NCBI GenBank assembly: GCA_025350055.1 | Contig: JANXYK010000004.1 | Location: forward strand, 1 to 62,723 | Origin: Gammaproteobacteria bacterium | GTDB lineage: Bacteria; Pseudomonadota; Gammaproteobacteria; Steroidobacterales; Steroidobacteraceae | Direction of reading: 5' to 3' | DNA: 62,723 nucleotides | Shown: one piece after another, positions 45,730-52,533 of the stretch | How the letters are laid out: each line of letters starts with the position of its first letter | How positions within the stretch are numbered: position 1 is the first letter of the stretch | Translations under genes and position numbers: made by a program | Notes under the pieces: generated by a model | Seen by the model: only the letters and a program-made list of their open reading frames with translations | Database searches by the model: none | Told to the model about the DNA's origin: nothing

Positions 45730-45805
45730 GCTCCCTTCGTCTAGAGGCCCAGGACACGGCCCTCTCAAGGCTGGAACACGAGTTCGAATCTCGTAGGGAG
45801 CGCCA
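45730..45805 (+). tRNA. tRNA-Glu (anticodon CTC), CCA encoded
   Basis: A 76-nt cloverleaf. The acceptor arms GCTCCCT/AGGGAGC pair fully. The D-arm resembles that of other bacterial tRNA-Glu (TCTAGAGGCCCAGGACAC). The anticodon loop is CTCTCAA, giving CTC, and the T-arm loop is GTTCGAATC. Discriminator G and CCA are at 45802-45805. It is transcribed opposite to pcnB. Confidence 0.96.
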
Positions 45806-46130
45806 TAACCCAATTCATTGCTGAACTAGAATGGGCTTTGGTTGGCTTAGGCCGGGCGCACTGTCGCGCCCAGTGCGGGCCGATTAGAGCCTGATAGGAC
45901 CCGTGGCGGAGCACCCACGGGATGGGCAGCCAGTCCATGAGCGGTCGCCAGGTCCATGAGCCAGTTCTTGGGACCGCGCCGCCCTTGGGGATTCTACCGC
46001 ACACCACGTAGCGGATCTTGCGGATGGATTGGGTGTGAGCCTCCGCAATGCGCGAATAATCAGCTACTTTTGCCAGATAATTTTATTATTATCAGGTGGT
46101 TGCGCAATTTCACGTTTTGCAAATTCACGG
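45806..46130. other. Structured non-coding stretch downstream of tRNA-Glu
   Basis: About 325 bp without a convincing gene. It holds overlapping, mutually exclusive hairpins: GGGCGC/GCGCCC at 45854-45871 and GCACTG/CAGTGC at 45858-45876. A third hairpin, CCCGTGG/CCACGGG, is at 45900-45921. A 10-bp direct repeat GTCCATGAGC occurs at 45933-45942 and 45952-45961. The right part (46060-46110) is AT-rich. A minus-strand frame through it (to 46007) encodes a Trp-rich sequence with no recognisable family. No copy of the tRNA 3' end was found that would mark an integration site. Confidence 0.35.
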
Positions 46131-46159
46131 CTGGCATTTGGCGCAAATGTAGCTACAAT
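46131..46159 (+). promoter_or_regulatory. Promoter with embedded palindrome for the antitoxin-nucleotidyltransferase operon
   Basis: CTGGCA (46131-46136) and TACAAT (46154-46159) are 17 bp apart. Between and over them is the perfect inverted repeat CATTTG-GCG-CAAATG (46135-46149), a natural autorepression operator for a ribbon-helix-helix antitoxin. The expected start point, about 7 nt after the -10 box, falls at or just before the ATG at 46168, and no ribosome site is visible, so the mRNA may be leaderless. Confidence 0.55.
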
Positions 46160-46167
46160 GTGGCGTC

Positions 46168-46494
46168 ATGAAGGACGAAGTGATTCGAGCCCGCATTGAT
46201 GCTGACCTCAAGGCGCGCGCCTCCGAGGTACTAGCAGCTTGTGGCCTCGAGGTATCAGACGCCCTGCGTCTGTTCTTGAGGCAGGTCGTCGCGAAAAACG
46301 GGATTCCCTTCCCTATCCAGGGCGCCGCCCCGGGCCTTTCACGCGCACAACTCGCCCAGCTCAAGCACGAGTCGCAGAAGCGCGACCGACGAATCGCCGC
46401 CTCTGAAGACGTTAGCGGCGGAGAGATGTTCCTAATCCGCCCCGAGAAGGCGCGGGCCGCGCGCATTCGGTGGCCTAACGCGAGCCTCGCGTGA
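46168..46494 (+). CDS. RelB/DinJ-family antitoxin-like protein
   Basis: A 108-residue protein whose first ~50 residues match the RelB/DinJ ribbon-helix-helix DNA-binding domain (EVIRARIDADLKARASEVLA, VSDALRLFLRQVVAKNGIPF). The rest is a charged, probably flexible tail (SQKRDRRIAASEDVSGGEMF) that should wrap the toxin. RelB usually precedes an RNase toxin of the RelE/YafQ type; here the overlapping downstream gene (GTGA) encodes a nucleotidyltransferase-like protein. Codon use and base composition are less GC-rich than the neighbours, suggesting acquisition. Autorepression through the upstream palindrome is likely. Confidence 0.85.
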   Translation: MKDEVIRARIDADLKARASEVLAACGLEVSDALRLFLRQVVAKNGIPFPIQGAAPGLSRAQLAQLKHESQKRDRRIAASEDVSGGEMFLIRPEKARAARIRWPNASLA

Positions 46495-47291
46495 CCGCCG
46501 TAGAGCTACGCGAAGTAGCTCTGACACCCGACGAAATCACTCAAATCCTGACCGTCTGCGGCTCGCGGGCGCTCCTCATCGGCGGACAGTCTCTCGCCTT
46601 CTGGGCCCTGCGCTACCAAGTGCGCCCAGCAGGGGTGCTTTCCGAGTCAGTCACGATGGACATTGATTTCGTGGGTACCGCGAACGTTGCGGCCCTACTC
46701 AAGGAACGACTTGGAGGCCATTGGCAACTTCACGCCGCAAGTCTTGATGAGGTGAGTGGGCAGACCGCGAAGGTCTATGTACAGCTGCCAGACAATGGCT
46801 TGAAGCAGGTCGATTTCTTGTCCGGGATAGTCGGCCTCGACACCCAAACCGCAAAACGTCGTGCAGTTGAGGTGGAAGCCGATCCAGGCGTTTGGGTTAG
46901 CGTTCTACACCCGCTCGACGTCCTCGAGAGCCGGCTGCAGAACCTGCGGCACCTGGCGACCAAGCAAAACGAAGTCGGTGTTGCACAGGCGCGCCTCGCC
47001 GTAGAGGTAGTATGCGCATTTCTCGAAGAACGGCTGACCGAAGGAGACACAAAACCAGTATTTCAGGCGATTAAGCGCATCAAGCGACTTGTGCTCAATC
47101 CAGGTCTTGCGCGCACTGCTTTCGCATACGACATTGATGTGCTTGCCGCCGTACCAGTTGAACGAATCGCAAAGGAAGATTTTCAGGAGCGGTTCTGGCC
47201 GGATGTACTATCAAAACTTAAGGAAAAACGCGACCGGTACGCGGCGAATGGCGCAAGACACCTCCTAATAGGGCAACCTCTGATGCGATAG
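46491..47291 (+). CDS. Minimal nucleotidyltransferase, putative toxin of a toxin-antitoxin pair
   Basis: A 266-residue protein starting with GTG that overlaps the antitoxin stop. The nucleotidyltransferase fold is visible: GG-x-S in IGGQSLAFWALRY (Gly31, Gly32, Ser34), the metal-binding D-x-D in VTMDIDFVG (Asp57, Asp59), and the third Asp in LKQVDFLSG (Asp108). A helical C-terminal half follows. This resembles AbiEii/MenT-type toxins and related DNA polymerase beta-like proteins, some of which inactivate tRNAs by adding nucleotides to the 3' end. Toxicity and target are not known from sequence. Alternatively it is a metabolic or resistance nucleotidyltransferase, which the antitoxin coupling makes less likely. 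Confidence 0.75.
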   Translation: MTAVELREVALTPDEITQILTVCGSRALLIGGQSLAFWALRYQVRPAGVLSESVTMDIDFVGTANVAALLKERLGGHWQLHAASLDEVSGQTAKVYVQLPDNGLKQVDFLSGIVGLDTQTAKRRAVEVEADPGVWVSVLHPLDVLESRLQNLRHLATKQNEVGVAQARLAVEVVCAFLEERLTEGDTKPVFQAIKRIKRLVLNPGLARTAFAYDIDVLAAVPVERIAKEDFQERFWPDVLSKLKEKRDRYAANGARHLLIGQPLMR

Positions 47292-47332
47292 CGCATCCCG
47301 CTAGGACTAGTATCACCAGCAAAATTATCGCT

Positions 47333-47623
47333 AAGGCCCGCTTCTGACTTTAGTACGAGGCGTCTATTCTGGAAGACAAGAACGGCATTCGAACCGTCAC
47401 GATATGCCCATGACTAGGTAACTGTTGAATATCCGGCCACTTCGGATCGGCTCGTTTCCTCACCTGGTGCGCCAATAGCTGACACAGCATCTTCATACGA
47501 CATACTCGTTTGAAGTTGCTTGTATTGACTGGCGGTTAGAACAGGATGTCGCCGTGCTGCGGCTACTTCGTCCTGCCGCCTTAGGGCATCTGTTTGCGCT
47601 TCCAGCTGATGCGCTGCTATCAA
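47333..47623 (-). pseudogene. Broken SmpA/OmlA-like (DUF3862-type) gene with in-frame TAG
   Basis: The minus strand encodes LTASQYKQLQTSMSYEDAVS followed by IGAPGEETSRSEVAGYSTVT, then TAG (47414-47416). In the same frame it continues SWAYRDGSNAVLVFQNRRLV and LKSEAGL. The whole reads like the BLIP-like SmpA/OmlA repeat of small envelope proteins, where a Tyr or similar residue would sit at the stop. After AGL the family would normally end; here the frame runs on into unrelated codons. The 5' end also lacks a signal peptide or good start. A TTG at 47623 is the only available start. Confidence 0.55.
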
Positions 47624-47639
47624 CGCCTCGCTTGCGGAA

Positions 47640-47807
47640 TTATCGCGGAATTTCCCTACGATTGAATTTGCACTTCATGCCACACCACCACTGCGGCCCC
47701 GTCGGACAATACGCCAACCCGATGCACTTGACGCCTTCGCGGCCACGCGCGCACGCTGTGCCGACGGGGTACCCCAATGCAACAATCCAGATTCGCAGGA
47801 TGCTCAC
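47640..47807 (-). other. Short Cys-rich open frame, uncertain
   Basis: A GTG-initiated 55-codon frame. It begins with a hydrophobic stretch (LRIWIVALGYPVG) and then has five cysteines within about 28 residues (GVKCIGLAYCPTGPQWWCGM). It lies directly upstream of the broken SmpA/OmlA-like frame and could be its original 5' part after a frameshift, or a small independent peptide, or chance. No ribosome site is clear. Confidence 0.2.
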
Positions 47808-47881
47808 TTAGCAGCTCTTCAAATTATTTCTTGCAATCGCTTGTTCGAAACATAGTGCGACCCACCGTCACCAATTAAGTC

Positions 47882-48907
47882 TCAGGCTAGTGCAGCCCGG
47901 CAGTATTCGACGCACTTCTTCATTTCCCCTAGCACGCTCGAATCCTTCGGCACCGGGTATTCAAGCTCGATCATCGCGCTGATCGGATAGCGTTCCTTCT
48001 GCAGCAACTGCAGCACCTCGCGCAGCGGCGTATCGCCCTGCCCCCAGGGCATGTTGTCGCCGCCATGGGCCAACGACTTGCGATCCTTCAGATGCAGGTG
48101 CGTGATGCGTGTATGGTATTTCTGCAGGAACGGAATCGGTGAATGCCCGGTGCTGGCCATGTAATGGCCGCAATCGAGGTTCAGCATGTTGCGCGGCGAA
48201 TAGGCCAGCAGCTGGTCGACATTGAAGGTGGCATCGCCGTACTGCATGTGGTTGTGCATGCCGTTCAGCAGCTGGTGTTTGTCGGCAAAGGCGCCCATGC
48301 GCTTCGCGGCCGCGTCTTCCGCCTCAAAGGAGATGCCGCGCGCGCCCAGCACGCTCGCCACCTGGTAGGCGTAGTCGATATCAGTATCGGGCCAGCTGGC
48401 CTCGCCCAGTTTGAGGATATCGATCTTCACGCCGGCATCGTCGTAGAGCTTGCGCAGCTGCTGATAGCGCGCCATCGGCACGCTCTTGCGCCACTGCTGG
48501 CGGTGCACTTCGACCCGGCTGCTCTCCTGCTCAAAGGCTGCCATGTGGGTCTTCTGTTGGGCGGGCGTCATGCCGGCGGCTGCCAGATCCGGGTAGCGCG
48601 GGTATGGCGGCGCGCCGGCGTAGTCTTCAGCGGCGTCGCCCATCAGCTCGACGGTATCGACACCGCAGGCCAGCAGGTATTCCAGCACTTTGGCCGCGTC
48701 GCCCGGCAGATCGCGAAAGCTGTAGGAGATGGCGCCTACCGCCACGCCGCCGATGCCACGCGGCTTGCGCGTGGCAGATGCGGCGGCCGACGCTGCGCGC
48801 ACCGGCAGCACGCGAGTCAATGCTGCGGCCGCCGAGAGCGCAAGGAACTGGCGACGAGCCTGGCGTTGGCGATGAGCTGGTTTCGATACTGCGGGCGCAT
48901 CGCTCAT
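47882..48907 (-). CDS. Tat-exported sugar phosphate isomerase/epimerase family protein
   Basis: A 341-residue xylose-isomerase-like TIM barrel. The N-terminus has a twin-arginine motif (ARRQFLAL) and an Ala-rich signal region, so it is exported folded. The barrel shows VAVGAISYSFRDLPGDAAKV, GVDTVELMGDAAEDYAG, GISFEAEDAA, LLNGMHNHM and NLDCGHYMASTGHSPIPF, with acidic and His residues suited to a divalent metal site, ending near MIELEYPVP. Relatives act on keto- or inositol-type sugars. No sugar operon is adjacent, so the substrate is open. Confidence 0.85.
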   Translation of the reverse strand: MSDAPAVSKPAHRQRQARRQFLALSAAAALTRVLPVRAASAAASATRKPRGIGGVAVGAISYSFRDLPGDAAKVLEYLLACGVDTVELMGDAAEDYAGAPPYPRYPDLAAAGMTPAQQKTHMAAFEQESSRVEVHRQQWRKSVPMARYQQLRKLYDDAGVKIDILKLGEASWPDTDIDYAYQVASVLGARGISFEAEDAAAKRMGAFADKHQLLNGMHNHMQYGDATFNVDQLLAYSPRNMLNLDCGHYMASTGHSPIPFLQKYHTRITHLHLKDRKSLAHGGDNMPWGQGDTPLREVLQLLQKERYPISAMIELEYPVPKDSSVLGEMKKCVEYCRAALA

Positions 48908-48934
48908 GTCGGGAACTCCTTGCCTGGCCGCCGA

Positions 48935-49735
48935 TCAGGCGGCGTTGTGGTTACTGCTCACAGCATTGTGCGCTTTATTGTGCGCCTCTCGGCCGGTGAG
49001 ATGCACCAGCAATCCCACGGCCGCCATCGCCCAGACGATTGCCGGACTCGAGGGCACGTCGAATACGGCTGAACACACGAGGCCAATCACATAGCTCAGC
49101 AGCGCGAGCGCGTAGCCGAGCCATAGTTGGCGGCGTGGCGGATGCCGATAGGTGGCGATCGCCGGCACGATCAGTGTCGAGAACACCAGGTACACGCCGA
49201 CCAGCTGCACCGAGATCGTCACCACCAGTGCGAACAGCACGTAGAAGCCGACGCGGCCCAGCCGTTCGCGCCAGCGGAACCAGGCCACCAGGAAGATCGC
49301 AGTCACGATGGCCGCATGCAGCAGCTGCGTGGGCGAGACCCAGAGTATCTGCCCGGCCAGCAGATCTTTCAGGTCCTCGCCGCCATGCGGATCGTTGGCG
49401 AGCAGCAGGATCTGCGCGGTCGATGCCAGCACGAACAGCACGCCGATGAGCGCTTCCTGCACTTCGGGCCGCTTGCGCTCCGTCCAGGTGAGCAGCAATG
49501 CGCCGGCCAGCGCAGCGGCAGCCGCGGCCACCTGCGTGGTCCAGCCGCTCGCGCCCAGGCCAAAGCTGTGCGCGGCGATCACGCCCAGCCCTGCCGCCTG
49601 CGCGATCGCGAGATCGATGAACACGATGCCGCGCGCCAGAACCTGCTGGCCGAGCGGCACGTGCGAGAGCAACACCAATACCCCGGCGACCAGTGCCGGA
49701 CCGAGAATCGTCAATTGCATGTGCAGGTCGTTCAT
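48935..49735 (-). CDS. Metal ABC transporter permease (ZnuB/MntB family)
   Basis: A 266-residue ABC-3 family permease with about eight hydrophobic segments. The conserved cytoplasmic loop VLARGIVFIDLAIAQAAGLG, GQILWVSPTQLLHAAI and the C-terminal GVYLVFSTLIVPAIATY are typical of zinc/manganese importers. The gene overlaps the binding-protein gene as ATGA. No ATP-binding subunit is in the operon or window; it must be supplied from elsewhere. Confidence 0.9.
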   Translation of the reverse strand: MNDLHMQLTILGPALVAGVLVLLSHVPLGQQVLARGIVFIDLAIAQAAGLGVIAAHSFGLGASGWTTQVAAAAAALAGALLLTWTERKRPEVQEALIGVLFVLASTAQILLLANDPHGGEDLKDLLAGQILWVSPTQLLHAAIVTAIFLVAWFRWRERLGRVGFYVLFALVVTISVQLVGVYLVFSTLIVPAIATYRHPPRRQLWLGYALALLSYVIGLVCSAVFDVPSSPAIVWAMAAVGLLVHLTGREAHNKAHNAVSSNHNAA

Positions 49736-50646
49736 TTATTTGCCGCCAGCAGCCGGTTGATGGTGTCGTCGAACAGACCGAAGAGATCCTTGGCCTCCGG
49801 CGTGCCGCCCACCGCATAGGGCAACAGCACGACGGGTGAATGGATACGCTCGGCCAGCCAGTCGGCTGCCTTCGGGTCATTGTAGGCGCTACGCAGGATC
49901 ATCTTGGGCGGCGTAGCCGTGAGCCTGGTGACCAGTTGCGCCAGATACCCGGCACTCGGTGGCACACCGGGCTTGGGCTCGATCGCCGCGAGTTCCTTCA
50001 GGCCCAACCAGTCGCACAGGTACACCTGGTCGCGATGGATCACCACCACGCCCACACCCTTGAGCGGTGCGGCCTGCGCTTCCCAGCGCGCGGTCGCCTG
50101 CTGCCAGCGCTTCTGGAAATCCTCACCGCGCGCGGCATAGAACGCGGCGTTGGCGCTATCTACCTGCGCCAGTCGCGCACTGAGCGCTTTTGCGATCAGC
50201 GCAATGTTGTGCGGATTGAGCGTCACGTGCGGATTGCCGAGCGGATGGATGTCGCCCATCGAGCGATCGACCGCTGAGGGCACTTCTAGCAGATGCACCA
50301 GCGGCGCCGCCTCGAAATAGCCTGGGTTTCCGGGCTGGATCCTCGTGTTGCCGGAGTCCTGCTGCAGCACTGGCAACCAGCCGATCTCGAGCTCGGCGCC
50401 GGTGGCCACCAGCAGATCGGCGCTGCGTGCGCGTGCCACCAGGCTGGGCTTGGCATCCACGCGATGCACGTCCTGGAAGGCGCTGGTGGCGGTGTAGACG
50501 TTCACCTTGTCGCCGCCGAGCGCGTCGAGCAAGGCCGTCCAGTCGGGCGTGGTGGCGAGCACCCTGATCGCGGCCCGCGCGGGCAGCGCGCAGCAGCACA
50601 GCAGCGTGGCAACGAAGGCAAGGCTCGTACGTTGGATCTTATTCAT
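49732..50646 (-). CDS. Metal ABC transporter periplasmic binding protein (ZnuA-like)
   Basis: A 304-residue cluster A-I binding protein with a signal peptide (SLAFVATLLCCCALPARA). The expected metal ligands are His in FQDVHRVDAKPSL, His in GNPHVTLNPHNI, His in VVVIHRDQVYLCDW and Asp in LRSAYNDPKAADWL. It lacks the His-rich loop of E. coli ZnuA, so zinc versus manganese cannot be decided. It overlaps the permease gene by 4 bp and follows a porin-like gene by 11 bp, giving a compact metal-uptake operon. Confidence 0.88.
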   Translation of the reverse strand: MNKIQRTSLAFVATLLCCCALPARAAIRVLATTPDWTALLDALGGDKVNVYTATSAFQDVHRVDAKPSLVARARSADLLVATGAELEIGWLPVLQQDSGNTRIQPGNPGYFEAAPLVHLLEVPSAVDRSMGDIHPLGNPHVTLNPHNIALIAKALSARLAQVDSANAAFYAARGEDFQKRWQQATARWEAQAAPLKGVGVVVIHRDQVYLCDWLGLKELAAIEPKPGVPPSAGYLAQLVTRLTATPPKMILRSAYNDPKAADWLAERIHSPVVLLPYAVGGTPEAKDLFGLFDDTINRLLAANK

Positions 50647-50657
50647 GATGGTGATTC

Positions 50658-52070
50658 CTAGAACTTGTGCGCGCCGTGCGCGCCGATGGCGAAGATGTAT
50701 TGCAGCAGCAGCTGCTGATCGCGCTGCTGCGCGCGTGCCTGATCCCAGGCGAATTGCGCCCTGAAGCGCGAGAACTCGCTCAGCGACCAGTCGAGCATCA
50801 GCGTGGTACGCTCGGGCGAAGCCGCAGCGAGCGCCGGAAATGCGGAGCGCGGCAGTAGTCCCGCAGTCACCAGGCCAATCTCCGGCGTGCCGGAATCGAG
50901 CGAGTCGTAGCGCAGACCCGCGCGCCAGCGTGGCATGAATTCGTACACGCCCTGCAGGTACCAGCCCGACTGCGTGCTGCGATAGCCGCCGGCCAGGTTG
51001 GTATTGAATGTGTCGAACGCCAGTTGCCCATCCTCAGTGCGGTGCAGGAATTCGCCCTGGAGCTTCAGCTGATGCTGCGTCGGGTCGCCGTGCGGCGCCC
51101 ACTTGAGCGTGCCATCGAACACCCAGGTGCGCGACTTGCCAGTGAAGGCGTTGTCGATGAGCGCGCCGGACTGATCGAAGTCTTCGTAGCTGCGATCGCT
51201 CGTGCGCTCATCGAGCCCGGAAAGACCCAGTCGCCAGCTGGTCGAGTCGCCGACATCGCCACCCAGGTGCGCGAACAGCGCGTTGCCGTTCAGGCCGTTG
51301 AGGTTGCGATGTGTGCCGGGGAAATGTCCGCCATTGCCCGTCTCGGCGCCAAACTCTAGGAAATAGTCAGTGGGCGCCACCCAGCGCAGCTGCGCACCGT
51401 CCTGAGCGAACTGGCCATCGAACATCACCTGGTAGACCAGCGGCTGGTCGACGAAATCCCAGGCATGCGAGTGGATCTCGTTGAGATAACCGACGGCCGA
51501 CAGGAAGCGCCCGCCCTTGAGCGTGAAACCATGGCTGAGTGCCAGCGTCTTGAAATACGCCTCTTCGACACTGACGGTATCGTCCGCGTGCAGCGAAGCG
51601 GTGACGTTGGCGTAGAAGTAAGGATCGACGTTGGCCGCCACCGTGAGCTCGGATTCGCCCAGGTTGAAACTGCGCGCGCCAGGTCCCGTGCCCGAGGGCG
51701 GCGGAATGAATCCGGCGATGCGGTAGGTGGCCGGATCCTCCGACAGGCTGGCGTAGTTGCCGGCGAGAATCATCGAGATCGCGGGGTTGAAGGCCGAGGC
51801 ACTGGCACCACGCGCAGCCGGCGCCGGTGGTGGAGCCGCTGCGACCGGCGCGGCGTCTGCCGCTGTGGCCGCGGCCGCTGCAGTGCTGGACGCACTCTCC
51901 AGCTGACTGATGCGCGCCTCAAGCGCCTGCACGCGCGCGGCGTAGTCGGCACGCATGCTCTGGAGCTCGGCACGCAGGCTCGCTACCTCATCCGCGGCGG
52001 CCTGCCCCGCCAGCGGCCAGCACGATAGACCCAGAACTGTGATGACTGCAAAAAGCGAGAATTTCGCCAT
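50658..52070 (-). CDS. Outer-membrane beta-barrel (porin-like) protein of the metal-uptake operon
   Basis: A 470-residue exported protein with a signal peptide ending AGQAAA. Residues about 27-62 form a coiled coil (ADEVASLRAELQSMRADYAA) as in trimeric porins, followed by an Ala/Pro linker. The remainder has the alternating aromatic/polar strands of a beta-barrel (PYFYANVTASLHADDTVSVE, QSGWYLQGVYEFMPRWRAGL) and the final strand ends in Phe (GAHGAHKF), the usual barrel C-terminus. Co-transcription with a ZnuA-like protein suggests it passes metal or metallophore through the outer membrane. Confidence 0.78.
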   Translation of the reverse strand: MAKFSLFAVITVLGLSCWPLAGQAAADEVASLRAELQSMRADYAARVQALEARISQLESASSTAAAAATAADAAPVAAAPPPAPAARGASASAFNPAISMILAGNYASLSEDPATYRIAGFIPPPSGTGPGARSFNLGESELTVAANVDPYFYANVTASLHADDTVSVEEAYFKTLALSHGFTLKGGRFLSAVGYLNEIHSHAWDFVDQPLVYQVMFDGQFAQDGAQLRWVAPTDYFLEFGAETGNGGHFPGTHRNLNGLNGNALFAHLGGDVGDSTSWRLGLSGLDERTSDRSYEDFDQSGALIDNAFTGKSRTWVFDGTLKWAPHGDPTQHQLKLQGEFLHRTEDGQLAFDTFNTNLAGGYRSTQSGWYLQGVYEFMPRWRAGLRYDSLDSGTPEIGLVTAGLLPRSAFPALAAASPERTTLMLDWSLSEFSRFRAQFAWDQARAQQRDQQLLLQYIFAIGAHGAHKF

Positions 52071-52137
52071 GACACGCTACTCCTGAAAATCCGATGGATG
52101 AACAGCAGCGGGCGCCTTGGCCCACTGCCGGCAAGCT

Positions 52138-52476
52138 TCAGGACTGGAGTGGCGGTGCGCGGGATTGAAAGGAGTGCTGCGGGGTCCGCGCCACGATCGG
52201 CGCGAGCAGAGTGGGTGGAGCGGTAACAGTCTGCTGCTGCAGCAGGCTCAGCGTATGGCTGGCAGTGCCGGCACCCGCCAGCAGCGGCGAGAAAGACTGG
52301 CAGTCCGGGCAACTGTGGCTGGTCTTGGCGGCGATGCCCTGCGGATCGGCGCCGGCACGCAAATGCGCATAGGCATGTGTGATGGCACCGAGCTGTGCGA
52401 ACACCAGCGCGAACGCCAGCAACACGCCGATCTTGCCGGTATGCCTGCGTAGTCGCTGAAATCGGGCTGGGGCCAT
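52138..52476 (-). CDS. Small DUF2946-like membrane protein
   Basis: A 112-residue protein from ATG 52476 (a GTG at 52494 adds six codons). One hydrophobic helix (IGVLLAFALVFAQLGAITHA) is followed by a short region with a CPDC motif (SHSCPDCQSFSPLLAG) and a hydrophilic tail. This is the layout of DUF2946 proteins, which are often encoded near metal-uptake or TonB genes. It leads the operon into the porin-like and ABC genes. No clear metal-regulator site was found upstream. Confidence 0.6.
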   Translation of the reverse strand: MAPARFQRLRRHTGKIGVLLAFALVFAQLGAITHAYAHLRAGADPQGIAAKTSHSCPDCQSFSPLLAGAGTASHTLSLLQQQTVTAPPTLLAPIVARTPQHSFQSRAPPLQS

Positions 52477-52533
52477 GCGGATCAGTATAGCCACCGTGGC
52501 GCTCGGCCGGTACTGCCGACGCCGGGCGGGGGA

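Noticed and set aside
45765-46007. Minus-strand 80-codon Trp-rich frame downstream of the tRNA
   Set aside because: It runs antisense through the tRNA, has no family signature and no ribosome site; the Trp content comes from the direct repeats.
47385-47400. Sequence on the minus strand resembling a tRNA T-loop (GGTTCGAATGCC), possible second attachment site for tRNA-Glu
   Set aside because: It is explained by codons of the broken SmpA/OmlA-like gene (DGSNAV) and does not extend into a copy of the tRNA-Glu 3' end.
47554-47811. Plus-strand 85-codon frame with a His-rich segment
   Set aside because: No ribosome site or recognisable domain, and it is antisense to the more family-like minus-strand frames.
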